Positions 1 to 7,795 of a DNA stretch of 64,000 nt are shown piece after piece. Origin of the DNA: Stenotrophomonas maltophilia D457 (lineage in GTDB: Bacteria; Pseudomonadota; Gammaproteobacteria; Xanthomonadales; Xanthomonadaceae). A model generated the notes under the pieces. It made no database searches. It had not been told where the DNA came from and saw only the letters and a list, made by a program, of their open reading frames with translations. A program made the translations under genes and the position numbers. Numbering within the stretch: position 1 is the stretch's first letter; every line of letters begins with the position of its first letter. Location of the stretch: contig NC_017671.1 of the NCBI RefSeq assembly GCF_000284595.1, positions 62,001 through 126,000 on the forward strand, read 5' to 3'.

Positions 1-1101
1 CATTCTTCAGTACCCACTGCCCCGCCCATCTCAGGCAAGGAGTTGATAAATGTTGCCCACGACTGGGAGGTGTCCATCCCTGGAGGCGATGTAGGTCTGC
101 CGGATCTTTCGGTCGGAAATCTAGACCACACTTGGCAGTACTTGGTGGGCGGGGAGCTGATCGAATCCACCGAGGGCGAGGAAACCTCCGACTACATCTA
201 CCTCGGCAAGCGGTTGCTGGCTATTCGCACCAGCTCCGCCACGGGCAACACGCTCACCTATCTTCATCACGATGCACTCAATACCCTAACGGCGACCAGC
301 GGCGCCAACGGTATTGTGCTGACGCGCCACTTCTGGTCGCCGTATGGTGAAGTAGATGCTGCACCTAGCGCAAAGATCCCGGGCTATTCAGGGCATCTTG
401 CGGATTCAGATACAGGCCTAATCTACATGGGGCGGCGCTATTACGAACCCGTCATTGGTAGATTTCTGTCGGTTGATCCTGTTACAGCACTGGATCACGG
501 AGACATGCGGCATTTCAACCGCTATGTCTATGCCTACAACAATCCGTATAGATTCAGGGACCCAGATGGCCGGTGCCCATCGTGTGATAGATTTAGCGAT
601 ACATTTGCTAAGGATTCTAAGGCTTTCGATCACCCTGGCTTTATCATACCCGCATTCGTCGTAACAGCTGCAATGGCAGCTCCCGTCGTGTGGGAGCTTG
701 GCATGATAGCCCTCGCTAACCCAGGAACAGTCGCCACTGCAGCGAACGTTGCGGCTGACGCAGCTGGTGTGACGGGCACTGCCACTGGGGGTACACTTGC
801 TGTTCGGGCTACGCGCGGCGGAGAGAATGCTGCCGCTGCAACTGGACGCGCAGCTCACGCCGCTCTAGCCCAAAGGATTGCAGCGAAACCTGGCTGGCAG
901 TCTGAGCCGCGAATGATTGGAGCTGACGGTAAGGTCTACAAACCTGATGCAGTCACACCGAATGGTCGAATCCTCGAGTTGAAGCCGAATACACCTTCTG
1001 GTATGGCAGCGGGCGCTCGGCAAACTGCAAATTACGAAAAGCAGCTCGGCATGCGTGCACGAGTCATCTATTACGACCCGGATAAATTTAAAAAGCCATG
1101 A
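1..1101 (+). CDS. RHS-repeat core protein, 3' part, with C-terminal nuclease-like toxin tip (5' truncated by window)
   Basis: The frame is open from base 1, so this is the 3' end of a longer gene; the TTG at 43 is only the first internal start codon. The translation carries the RHS-associated core: [10 protein letters not shown], an LTYLHHDAL segment, [20 protein letters not shown], then [11 protein letters not shown] and a DPDGR exit motif near 570. After the core come an Ala/Gly-rich linker and a variable tip. The tip holds KPDAV (Asp codon 946), LELKP (Glu codon 976, Lys codon 982) and a [11 protein letters not shown] segment, the layout of PD-(D/E)xK restriction-endonuclease-fold toxins. 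RHS proteins deliver such tips through type VI or related systems. The tip and the next gene look lower in GC than the rest of the window, as expected for swapped toxin cassettes. The exact Tox-REase clade is not settled. Confidence 0.85.
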   Translation, partial: HSSVPTAPPISGKELINVAHDWEVSIPGGDVGLPDLSVGNLDHTWQYLVGGELIESTEGEETSDYIYLGKRLLAIRTSSATGNTLTYLHHDALNTLTATSGANGIVLTRHFWSPYGEVDAAPSAKIPGYSGHLADSDTGLIYMGRRYYEPVIGRFLSVDPVTALDHGDMRHFNRYVYAYNNPYRFRDPDGRCPSCDRFSDTFAKDSKAFDHPGFIIPAFVVTAAMAAPVVWELGMIALANPGTVATAANVAADAAGVTGTATGGTLAVRATRGGENAAAATGRAAHAALAQRIAAKPGWQSEPRMIGADGKVYKPDAVTPNGRILELKPNTPSGMAAGARQTANYEKQLGMRARVIYYDPDKFKKP

Positions 1102-1664
1102 CAATAAAGAAACTCATTGCGCGCACAGATGAGGTCCTTGCACCCCTTGGATTCAACCGAAAGGGCGCACTTTGGAATCGCACGATTGATTCAATTGTTG
1201 AGGTTATTGATATTCAGGTAGGTAAGTCTGGCGATACTGCGACGATTAATGCCGGTGTGTTGCAAGTCGACGCCTTCGAGAAAGCATGGGGCTACAAGCC
1301 TCAAGGATTTGTGGAAGAGCCCTTTTGCATCGTGCGTGCTCGCGTTGGAGAGATCGTCAACAATCACGATCTCTGGTGGCCTCTGAATGATGACCAAACT
1401 CCAAAGAACGTCGCCATGACACTGGGAACACATGTTCTCCCTTTCTTGGAAAGGTCGCGAACTCAAGAGGCAATGGAGGCATTCTTGGAAGCCGTACATG
1501 GAAATTACCCCCTGCCGAAGATCTATCTGGCGATCCTCAAATGCCAAGGCGGGGACATTCAAAGTGCATGCGCTATTCTTCGTAAGGTGCATGAGAAAGC
1601 GCGTGGGGACTGGAGTGATAGATCCATGGAAGTTGCACGAAGGATTGGGTGTGATATCGGTTGA
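1098..1664 (+). CDS. DUF4304-like protein, probable immunity protein for the RHS toxin
   Basis: This 188-residue protein overlaps the toxin stop in an ATGA arrangement, the classic spacing of a toxin-immunity pair. The N-terminus ([17 protein letters not shown], then IVEVIDIQ and ATINAGV) matches the DUF4304 pattern. There is no signal peptide or membrane segment, so it should act in the cytoplasm, which fits neutralising a nuclease. The function is inferred from position and from the habit of polymorphic toxins; the fold assignment is firmer than the role. The shared low GC with the toxin tip suggests both arrived together. Confidence 0.75.
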   Translation: MTIKKLIARTDEVLAPLGFNRKGALWNRTIDSIVEVIDIQVGKSGDTATINAGVLQVDAFEKAWGYKPQGFVEEPFCIVRARVGEIVNNHDLWWPLNDDQTPKNVAMTLGTHVLPFLERSRTQEAMEAFLEAVHGNYPLPKIYLAILKCQGGDIQSACAILRKVHEKARGDWSDRSMEVARRIGCDIG

Positions 1665-1724
1665 AGGTTCTGTAAAGTCGAGCAGGAAATACATAAGAGC
1701 CGCCTGGACAATCCCGACATTCCA

Positions 1725-2200
1725 TACGTGCTGCTCAGCACGCCTGTCTGCGGCGGTATAGCCACTGTCGCCGAACACCCAGTCTTATTTGCCATGCAGC
1801 AGCTCATGGGTGACCGTCATGTCACCGACATCGGCCGCAGTACACTTCACGTGATGCACCAGGCCTGAAAACTCATCTACACCGATATGGACCTTCATGT
1901 CGAAGTACCACGGGTTGCCCTTGCGGGTCTCGTGCATCTCAGAATCTCCCGCCCTTGCGGCGTTCTTGGTTGAGCTGCCCCGTGGATGATGGAGGCGATC
2001 CACGATCGTGCCTGCGCGCAGGCTCTGGCCCTTTCGGGCAGGTGCGCGTTCACCGCTTCAAGCATCTTCGCCGCCAGGCCGTGTAGCTCCAGCAGACGAC
2101 GGACATTGAGGATCTTGGTTTCATCCGGAATCGCATCAGGACCGCCGGGCCGGGCGAACAACCGCATCGAGGCGATCTCATGCAATGCCATGGATGGCTC
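1725..2200 (-). pseudogene. IS5-family transposase remnant
   Basis: Minus-strand translations recover pieces of an IS5-type DDE transposase in order. First comes EIASMRLFARPGG, then IPDETKILNVRRLLE (about 2191 down to 2000). After a frame change near 1990 come SSTKNAARAGDSEMHETRKG, MKVHIGVD, GLVHHV and HELLHGK. An in-frame TAA at 1785-1787 follows, and in the same frame VFGDSGYTAADRRAE. The fragment lacks both ends and contains at least one frameshift and one nonsense codon, so it cannot encode an active enzyme. No terminal inverted repeats were identified. It lies directly beside the RHS toxin/immunity cassette. Confidence 0.8.
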
Positions 2201-2229
2201 CTCAACATGAGCCGCATTGTCTCTCGGGT

Positions 2230-2252
2230 TGCCGGCCAGCGGCCGGCACTAC
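2230..2252 (-). repeat. SMAG/REP palindrome
   Basis: A GTAG-headed palindrome in minus orientation with the GTGCCGGCC...GGCCGGCA stem. It lies between the transposase remnant and the GNAT gene. Confidence 0.8.
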
Positions 2253-2431
2253 CCGGGTAGTTGTTCAGAGCATCCTCTTTCGCGCCATCCATGGCGCCGG
2301 TACCCCCGCGAACCCGCCCCACCCGGCCTCTGAAGGATTCCGGGCGCGTCCTACCGCGGCAACGCAGAGAAAATCAAAAGCAACAGCCGGGGGCTGGGGC
2401 ACAATCGGGCTTTCTGTTGGAGGGTCTGGGC

Positions 2432-2956
2432 GTGCATCCGATTGAAAGCGAACGTCTGCGGCTGCGCCGGATCGATCCGGAGCGTGATGCCGTGCAGATG
2501 CTGGCGTTGTTGAACGATCCGGGCTTCGTGCGCTTCATCGGCGACCGTGATGTGCGCAGTGAGGCGCAGGCGCGGGAGTACATCGCGCTGCGGGTGCTGC
2601 ACAGCTATGCGTTGAACGGGTTCGGCATGTATGCCATCGAGCGCTTGTCCGATGGTGCCTGGCTGGGCAATGCCGGGCTGGTGCGGCGGGATGGCCTGCC
2701 GGGGCCGGATATCGGCTATGCGGTGCTTTCGGAATTTGCCGGGCAGGGCTATGCCGGCGAGGCGGCGCGGGCAGTGTTCGCGCATGCACGCGGAGCGCTG
2801 GGCCTGCACGATCTGTATGGCATCACCGACCTGGACAATGTGGTGTCCGGAAAGATCCTGCTGGGCCTGGGCATGCAGGAACGCGGGGTGATCCAGCTGC
2901 CGGGCGTGGACAGCCCGAGCCGGCTGTATGCCACGCCGGGCGCGGCCGAGGTTTGA
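2432..2956 (+). CDS. GNAT family N-acetyltransferase (RimJ/RimL-like)
   Basis: A protein of about 174 residues that transfers an acetyl group from acetyl-CoA to an unknown amine. The start is the GTG at 2432 (VHPIESERLRLR), preceded by GGAGGG at 2419-2424. The open frame runs further upstream but crosses the SMAG repeat and has no family similarity there. Family features are the N-terminal ERLRLRRI strand, a WLGNAGLV segment in the middle, a GYAVLSEFAGQGYAGEAARA acetyl-CoA loop, and a C-terminal VVSGKILLGLGM helix. It belongs to the RimJ/RimL branch that acetylates protein N-termini or small molecules; the substrate cannot be read from sequence. It stands alone, flanked by repeats. Confidence 0.85.
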   Translation: MHPIESERLRLRRIDPERDAVQMLALLNDPGFVRFIGDRDVRSEAQAREYIALRVLHSYALNGFGMYAIERLSDGAWLGNAGLVRRDGLPGPDIGYAVLSEFAGQGYAGEAARAVFAHARGALGLHDLYGITDLDNVVSGKILLGLGMQERGVIQLPGVDSPSRLYATPGAAEV

Positions 2957-3005
2957 TCATAGTGGGTGCCGACAGTTGGTCTGCACTGCATCGGCAGGAC
3001 ATCCG

Positions 3006-3029
3006 GTAGTGCCGGCCGCTGGCCGGCAA
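3006..3029 (+). repeat. SMAG/REP palindrome
   Basis: GTAG followed by a TGCCGGCC/GGCCGGCA stem. A degenerate relative (GTGGGTGCCGAC...) lies just upstream near 2963. Confidence 0.8.
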
Positions 3030-3043
3030 CCCGGGATAGCACT

Positions 3044-3076
3044 GGGGTCAGAGCCCGCCTTGCGGGATCCGACCCC
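3044..3076. repeat. GGGGTCAGA-type palindrome, degenerate copy
   Basis: An imperfect inverted repeat with ends GGGGTCAGAGCCC and GGGATCCGACCCC around a short loop. It sits at the 3' end of the minus-strand yceH gene and could terminate transcripts from both sides. The same family recurs at 6715, 38034, 50881 and 56670. Confidence 0.75.
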
Positions 3077-3087
3077 AGTAGATTGCC

Positions 3088-3738
3088 TCAACCGCGCAGT
3101 TCGGCCAGCTGTGCCTGCAGCTCGGCCACGGCCGCTTCCAGCTGGGCCACGCGCTCGGCCAGGCCCGGGTCGGCCGCATCGCTGCTGCCGCTGCTGCTGG
3201 CGTACTTCGCCGCCAGCGCCGCGCCATCCACTTCACCGCACAGCAGGTGCATGTAGCGGTCTTCGCGCTGGCCACTGGCACGCGGCAGCACCACCAGCAG
3301 CGCACGCTGCTGCAGGCGCTCGATGGCATGGCGGGCTTCGTCGGTGTCGGCGAAGCGGTGCAGGCGCTCGCTGCGCGTGACCAGCTCGCCCAGCGTCTGT
3401 GGACCGCGCAGCAGCAGCAGCGCCAGCAGCACGGTCTGCTGCCGGGTCAGGTCCAGCGCGGCCTGCAGGCGGTGTTCGTAGCGATCGGCGCGCGAGGAGA
3501 AGTGCTGGCGGGCCAGGCCCAACGCCTCCAGCTGGCGCAGCGCGTGCTGCACGCTGCCAGCGTCCACGTTCATCACCGGCTCGCGCGCGGTCTTCTGGTT
3601 GGCCGCCGATTGGGCCGCGTTGACCGTCAGCGGGTAGGTGTCCGGGGTGGTCGCCTCCTTCTCCACCAGGCAGCCCAGCAGGCGGGCCTGCACGGCGTCG
3701 AGCAGGGGGACGTCAGGGGTCTGGGCGGAATCGGTCAT
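3088..3738 (-). CDS. yceH: YceH family protein (UPF0502/DUF480)
   Basis: A 216-residue protein of the DUF480 family, known structurally as tandem winged-helix domains; its cellular role is not established. The hallmark N-terminal stretch is present: [25 protein letters not shown], then [11 protein letters not shown]. Next come a helix with [11 protein letters not shown] and [16 protein letters not shown]. The last 30 residues ([18 protein letters not shown]) look like a short coiled coil. ATG at 3738 has a GGAGG upstream on the minus strand. It is divergent from the e(P4) phosphatase gene, with about 100 bp of shared promoter space. Confidence 0.9.
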   Translation of the reverse strand: MTDSAQTPDVPLLDAVQARLLGCLVEKEATTPDTYPLTVNAAQSAANQKTAREPVMNVDAGSVQHALRQLEALGLARQHFSSRADRYEHRLQAALDLTRQQTVLLALLLLRGPQTLGELVTRSERLHRFADTDEARHAIERLQQRALLVVLPRASGQREDRYMHLLCGEVDGAALAAKYASSSGSSDAADPGLAERVAQLEAAVAELQAQLAELRG

Positions 3739-3839
3739 GGCGGCCTCCGGAAGGGCAACGGGTCAACCGCCAAGCATAGCCGTCCCGGGGCCGGCTTTGC
3801 CGGTAAAATGCGCCGGTATATCTGATTGCCGGTGAATCC

Positions 3840-4763
3840 ATGCGTCGTCCCGTTTCCCTGTCCCTGACCCTGCTCGCCACTGCGGCGCTGGGCCTGTCCG
3901 CCTGCAAGCGCGTGGAGGCGCCCGCCGCCGAAGCCACGGCCCCGCAGGCGCCCGCTGCCGCCGCCAAGGCCGACGGCGCGCTCGATGCCACCGCCAACGA
4001 CAACCTCAACGCAGTGCTGTGGATGCAGCGCGCGCAGGAGTACAGGGCGATCACCGAGCAGACCTACCGCGCCGCCGCCGACCACCTGGATGCGGCGTTG
4101 AAGGAAGCCCACTGGGATGCGCTGGTGCCGGAAGAGCGCGGCAACGACGCCAAGGGCCTGAAGCCGGCCGTGGTGCTGGACGTGGACGAGACCGTGCTGG
4201 ACAACTCGCCCTACCAGGCGCGCCTGGTGCGCGATGGCAAGGAATACGACGAACTGACCTGGGACCAGTGGGTAGCCGAAAAGAAGGCCAAGGCGATCCC
4301 GGGCGTGGTCGACTTCGCCAAGGCCGCCAATGCCAAGGGCGTGACCCTGCTCTACATCTCCAACCGCGCCGTGCACCTGAAGGACGCGACCCTGGCCAAC
4401 CTGCGCGAGCAGGGCCTGCCGGTGGCCGACGACAGCGTGTTCCTTGGCCTGGGCACGGTGGTGCCGGGCTGCGAGCAGGCCGGCAGCGAGAAGAACTGCC
4501 GCCGCCGCCTGGCAGGGCAGAAGTACCGCGTGCTGATGCAGTTCGGCGACCAGCTGGGTGACTTCGTCGAAGTGACCGCCAACACCAACGACGGCCGTGA
4601 CGCGCTGCTGCAGCAGTACCACGACTGGTTCGGCGAGCGCTGGTGGATGCTGCCGAACCCGACCTACGGCGGCTTCGAGCCGGCGCAGTTCAACAACGAC
4701 TACAGCCAGTCGCGCCAGGCCCGCCACGACGCCAAGCGCGCCGCCCTGGACTACGCCCCGTGA
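3840..4763 (+). CDS. 5'-nucleotidase, lipoprotein e(P4) family (HAD class IIIB acid phosphatase)
   Basis: A 307-residue outer-membrane lipoprotein phosphatase that removes phosphate from nucleotides and related monoesters. The first 21 residues form a lipoprotein signal ending LGLSAC (lipobox), followed by an Ala/Pro-rich linker. HAD motif I is [15 protein letters not shown] with nucleophile Asp114 and general acid Asp116. Motif II is LLYISNRAV, and the C-terminal part carries QFGDQLGDF. The WDQWV and GVVDFAKAA segments are typical of the e(P4)/AphA-like group. The stop overlaps the GTG start of pyrF (GTGA), so the two genes are probably translationally coupled. This is biologically suggestive because both handle nucleotide metabolism. 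Confidence 0.92.
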   Translation: MRRPVSLSLTLLATAALGLSACKRVEAPAAEATAPQAPAAAAKADGALDATANDNLNAVLWMQRAQEYRAITEQTYRAAADHLDAALKEAHWDALVPEERGNDAKGLKPAVVLDVDETVLDNSPYQARLVRDGKEYDELTWDQWVAEKKAKAIPGVVDFAKAANAKGVTLLYISNRAVHLKDATLANLREQGLPVADDSVFLGLGTVVPGCEQAGSEKNCRRRLAGQKYRVLMQFGDQLGDFVEVTANTNDGRDALLQQYHDWFGERWWMLPNPTYGGFEPAQFNNDYSQSRQARHDAKRAALDYAP

Positions 4764-5485
4764 GCCGCGCACCGCTGCCGTTGCGCGCCGATGAGCGCCT
4801 GATCTTCGCGCTGGACGTGCCTGATCGCGTGCAGGCACTGGACTGGGTCGATCGCCTTGGTGACAGCGTGGCGTTCTACAAGATCGGCATGGAACTGCTC
4901 GCCTCCGGCGAGTACTTCCAGGTGCTGGATGAGCTGGCCCGCCGCGACAAGCGCGTGTTCGTCGACCTGAAGTTCTTCGACATCCCGGCGACCGCTGCGG
5001 CGGTGATCAAGCGCCTGTCGCAGTGGCCGGTCAGCTACGCCACCATCCATGGCTGGCACCCGGCGATGATGGAGGCCTGCGCGGCCGCCAACAGCAGCGA
5101 CATGCGGCTGCTGGCGGTGACCGTGCTGACCTCGATGGGGCGCGCCGATCTGGCGCAGATGGGCGTCGACCGCGAGCCGGTGGACGTGGTGGTCGAACGC
5201 GCGTTGGCCGCCCAGGCAGCGGGCGTCGATGGCGTGATCGCCTCGGGCCAGGAGGCTGCACCGATCCGTGCCGCGACCGGTAGCGGGTTCTCGATCGTCT
5301 GTCCGGGCATCCGTCCCGGTGGTCCGGTCGGCGATGACCAGAAGCGCACCGTTGGCGTGGCCCAGGCCTTCGCCGATGGCGCCGACGCCATCGTGGTCGG
5401 ACGCCCGATCCGCCTGGCGGCTGATCCGCAGGCCGCTGCGCAGGCAATCCAGCAGGAAATCGCGTCGGCTCTGGCTGCACGCTGA
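4760..5485 (+). CDS. pyrF: Orotidine 5'-phosphate decarboxylase
   Basis: This enzyme converts OMP to UMP, the last step of de novo pyrimidine synthesis, in the cytoplasm. The start is GTG at 4760, overlapping the upstream stop; it gives 241 residues, the normal size for the gamma-proteobacterial form. Visible motifs are the N-terminal IFALDVPD strand, FYKIGMELL, the catalytic [12 protein letters not shown] (Asp-Lys-Asp network), a TIHG segment, [10 protein letters not shown], the phosphate-binding [11 protein letters not shown] loop, and the C-terminal DAIVVGRPI. It is complete and unremarkable. Two hairpins follow within 100 bp. Confidence 0.97.
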   Translation: MSRAPLPLRADERLIFALDVPDRVQALDWVDRLGDSVAFYKIGMELLASGEYFQVLDELARRDKRVFVDLKFFDIPATAAAVIKRLSQWPVSYATIHGWHPAMMEACAAANSSDMRLLAVTVLTSMGRADLAQMGVDREPVDVVVERALAAQAAGVDGVIASGQEAAPIRAATGSGFSIVCPGIRPGGPVGDDQKRTVGVAQAFADGADAIVVGRPIRLAADPQAAAQAIQQEIASALAAR

Positions 5486-5517
5486 GCCCACCGCTGACGC
5501 CGGTCACGCCGGCACCA

Positions 5518-5580
5518 CGAACGCCATTCCGATCCATGCGGGATGGCGTTCGCAATTGTTGGCCTGCGACTGTCGCAGGC
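5518..5580 (+). terminator. Two hairpins downstream of pyrF
   Basis: The first hairpin pairs CGAACGCCAT (from 5518) with ATGGCGTTCG (ending 5552). The second pairs GCCTGCGA (5562-5569) with TCGCAGGC (5573-5580). Neither is followed by a clear T run, so factor-independent termination is uncertain. They could instead form part of the protease leader. Confidence 0.4.
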
Positions 5581-5703
5581 AGCGCATTGCACCGAAACTG
5601 TGCGCGCGTTCGCGCTGCAGGCTTCATCCCTGCTTCCCAATCGATGCACCGGCACGGACCGCGGCCGCGCCGGTTCCAACCATTGATAGAGGAGTACAGG
5701 GAT

Positions 5704-6525
5704 ATGTATCGCAGCACCTCTTTGTTCATCGGCCTGTTGTTGGCCGCGTCCGCCGTACCCGCCTTCGCTGCGCCACAGGTGCGCGAAGCACCGCGCATCA
5801 TCGGCGGTGAAGCAGCGCCGGCTGGCGAGTACCCGTTCATGGTCAGCATCCAGGGCATCTTCGACGGCGATTCGGATCATGACCGCCACTTCTGCGGGGG
5901 CACCCTCATCTCGCCTTCGTGGGTGCTGACCGCCGCGCACTGCATGCAGGGGGAAGCGCCGGGCGGCATCGCCGTCGTCGGCAACGCCGCGGCCCTGTCC
6001 ACCGAAGCCTCGCCCCGCGCCTCCAACGTCAAGGCGATCCACGTCCATCCGGCATTCAACAGCGGCAACTCGCTGGAGCACGACGTGGCCCTGATCCAGC
6101 TCAACGCCCCCCTGGACGGTGCACAGCCGGTGGCGCTGCGGCTGCGGCCCGACGCCAGTTATCTCAAGCCGGGCCGCGAATTCACCGTGATCGGCTGGGG
6201 CGACACCGACATCGGCGATGGCCGGGTCTACCCGACCCAGCTGCAGACCGTGAAGGTGCCGTTCGTGGCATTCGATGAATGCCAGCAGGCCTACGGTGGA
6301 GAACTGTCGCGCGGCAAGGTGATCTGCGCCGGCCGCGAGGGCATCGACAGCTGCCAGGGGGACTCCGGCGGGCCGCTGCTGCTGCGCCTGCGTGAAGGCT
6401 GGACCCAGTTCGGCATCGTCAGCTGGGGCGAGGGCTGCGCGCTGGCCGGCTATCCGGGGATTTATGCCCGAATCGCCGAAAAACACGCCGTAGATTTCAT
6501 TGAATCCGTCTGGCAGCACGATTGA
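5704..6525 (+). CDS. Secreted trypsin-like serine protease (S1 family)
   Basis: A 273-residue chymotrypsin-fold protease. ATG at 5704 follows a GAGGAG-type ribosome site and gives a Sec signal peptide ending AVPAFAA. After a short propeptide the mature enzyme should begin at Ile32 in RIIGGEAAPAGEYPFMV, a canonical trypsin activation site. The catalytic triad is visible: His79 in TAAHC, Asp127 in HDVALI, Ser221 in GDSGGP. Cysteines CGGT/AAHC and CQGDS/GEGCA support disulfides. An Asp at the start of IDSCQGDSGGP suggests trypsin-like Arg/Lys specificity. The frame extends upstream of 5704 but without a plausible leader. It has no autotransporter or C-terminal extension. Confidence 0.93.
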   Translation: MYRSTSLFIGLLLAASAVPAFAAPQVREAPRIIGGEAAPAGEYPFMVSIQGIFDGDSDHDRHFCGGTLISPSWVLTAAHCMQGEAPGGIAVVGNAAALSTEASPRASNVKAIHVHPAFNSGNSLEHDVALIQLNAPLDGAQPVALRLRPDASYLKPGREFTVIGWGDTDIGDGRVYPTQLQTVKVPFVAFDECQQAYGGELSRGKVICAGREGIDSCQGDSGGPLLLRLREGWTQFGIVSWGEGCALAGYPGIYARIAEKHAVDFIESVWQHD

Positions 6526-6565
6526 TTCAATAAAATCAAATACATACATGGCATTACGTGAAGTG

Positions 6566-6594
6566 TTGCCTTAACTTGAAGGGCAGCGTAGGAT
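6566..6594 (+). promoter_or_regulatory. Sigma-70-like promoter of a candidate sRNA
   Basis: TTGCCT (6566-6571) and TAGGAT (6589-6594) are separated by exactly 17 bp. The predicted start near 6601 is followed by no open reading frame but by three hairpins ending in a strong terminator. Confidence 0.55.
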
Positions 6595-6600
6595 CGCCGC

Positions 6601-6698
6601 CATCCGGTCCTCGGACCGGACATGTGCCACAACACTGTCCTCCGGCCCCGTGCCGGTTTGAAGAGCCTGTGATCCCCGTGATCCGGGCTCTTTTTTTA
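6601..6698 (+). ncRNA. Candidate small RNA, about 97 nt, three hairpins with C-rich loops
   Basis: Downstream of a good promoter, the transcript would fold into three hairpins. The first is CCGGTCC/GGACCGG (around 6604-6620). The second is CCGG/CCGG with a CCCC-containing loop near 6643. The third is an AGAGCC/GGCTCT terminator stem with a GATC-CCCGT-GATC tip, followed by seven Ts. Unpaired or looped CCUCCGG and CCCC stretches could pair with Shine-Dalgarno sequences. The arrangement resembles the sX13 class of xanthomonad sRNAs, which use C-rich loops, but I cannot establish identity. It lies between a protease gene and a lipoprotein gene, both on the same strand. Confidence 0.55.
6661..6698 (+). 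terminator. Rho-independent terminator
   Basis: Stem AGAGCC (6662-6667) pairs with GGCTCT (ending 6691) and is followed by a run of seven Ts. It is one of the few hairpins in the window with a textbook U tract. Confidence 0.85.
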
Positions 6699-6714
6699 TC
6701 CCGCTGGTGGTTCT

Positions 6715-6758
6715 GGGGTCAGATCCCTTCTGCCTGCCGGCAGAAGGGATCTGACCCC
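6715..6758. repeat. GGGGTCAGATCC-type perfect palindrome
   Basis: A perfect 20-bp inverted repeat around a 4-base loop, with ends GGGGTCAGATCCC and GGGATCTGACCCC. The outer 11 bases are shared with copies at 50881 and 56670, while the inner stem differs but remains self-complementary. Confidence 0.9.
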
Positions 6759-6841
6759 CTTGGTTGGAAACGTGACCGCACGGCTTGCCGCTGTCACGTC
6801 GCAGGCCGCAAGATGCGGGCCGGTCCGGGGAGTCCGAGTGC

Positions 6842-7795
6842 ATGAGCGTGGCGGTGCGAGGAAGGTCTGCGCGTGGATGGGGGCTGGCGGCGATGCTGCT
6901 GCTGGCCGTTGCGGCATGCCGCGAGTCTGTGAACGATCCGGCCAGGCCGGCGGCCGAACCGGTGGCTGCGGTGCAGGCGATGGCGTTGCGCCTGGCCGAA
7001 GATGATCTGGTCGGCTACGCAAAGCTGTCGGTACCGCCAGGCCAGTATCAGCGGCTGCAGCAGGCCTGGGCGGAGGGACACAGCCAGTGGCCGCTGACCG
7101 AGCTGCCGCTGGGGGACCAGCTGCTGCCGATGCTGGCCGCGCTGCGCAAGCCCGATGCCAGCACCGAACTGCAGCGCAGCTTCGACCGCCAGCTGGCCGG
7201 CCAGGCCAGCGCCGTGCGCCAGGCCGCGCAGTCGATGGGCAATTTCGGGGTGCAGTACCTGCGCCATCAGAAGGGCTACACGCCCGGCCAGCAGGCCCAT
7301 TACATCGCCCTGGTCGAAACCCTTGCCGTTTGGGCGCAGGGCGCGCCGATCAGTGACCGCGCCCGTGCACGCAGCACCATCGCCGCGCTGGTCGGCGCGG
7401 CCGGCAAGGTCGGCTTCGATGACGAGGCTGGCCTGCAGGCGGCTGGCATGGAGGGCAGCCTGCAGCAGCTGGCGCCGTTCATCCACACCCTCAAGGCGGT
7501 GCTTGGCAGCTACGGGCTGGGCGTGGATGACGCGCTTCGCAGCGTACGGGGCGAGCTGCTCTCGGTGGAAGGCGACAATGCGCTGGTACGCCTGCACTAC
7601 GACCTGGCCGGCCGCGAGATGAGCCTGCAGCTGCCACTGAGCCGGCGCGAGGGCCACTGGTACCTGACCCGTACCCTGGCCGACACCGACGCGCTGCTGC
7701 GCAAGGCCGACGCGGCCCGCGCGGCTGCGTCGCCGGCAGCCGCTGAAGCCCCCGCCGAAGGTGGGGAAGCGGCAACGCCGCCGCCTAAGCCATAA
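6842..7795 (+). CDS. Hypothetical lipoprotein upstream of plsB
   Basis: A 317-residue predicted lipoprotein: MSVAVRGRSARGWGLAAM starts the signal, with lipobox LAVAAC near residue 26. The body is mostly helical, with no catalytic motif I recognise. Segments include LAEDDLVGYAKLSVPP, FDRQLAGQ and a late YLTRTLADTDALLRKAD. The tail is Ala/Pro-rich and disordered. Its TAA stop shares a base with the plsB ATG at 7795, so the two are almost certainly co-transcribed and coupled. Function unknown; the coupling suggests an envelope or membrane-lipid role. Confidence 0.8.
   Translation: MSVAVRGRSARGWGLAAMLLLAVAACRESVNDPARPAAEPVAAVQAMALRLAEDDLVGYAKLSVPPGQYQRLQQAWAEGHSQWPLTELPLGDQLLPMLAALRKPDASTELQRSFDRQLAGQASAVRQAAQSMGNFGVQYLRHQKGYTPGQQAHYIALVETLAVWAQGAPISDRARARSTIAALVGAAGKVGFDDEAGLQAAGMEGSLQQLAPFIHTLKAVLGSYGLGVDDALRSVRGELLSVEGDNALVRLHYDLAGREMSLQLPLSRREGHWYLTRTLADTDALLRKADAARAAASPAAAEAPAEGGEAATPPPKP

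Noticed and set aside
2261..2431. N-terminal extension of the GNAT frame
   Set aside because: It is Pro/Arg-rich noise partly from repeat DNA, and a GGAGGG site supports the GTG at 2432.
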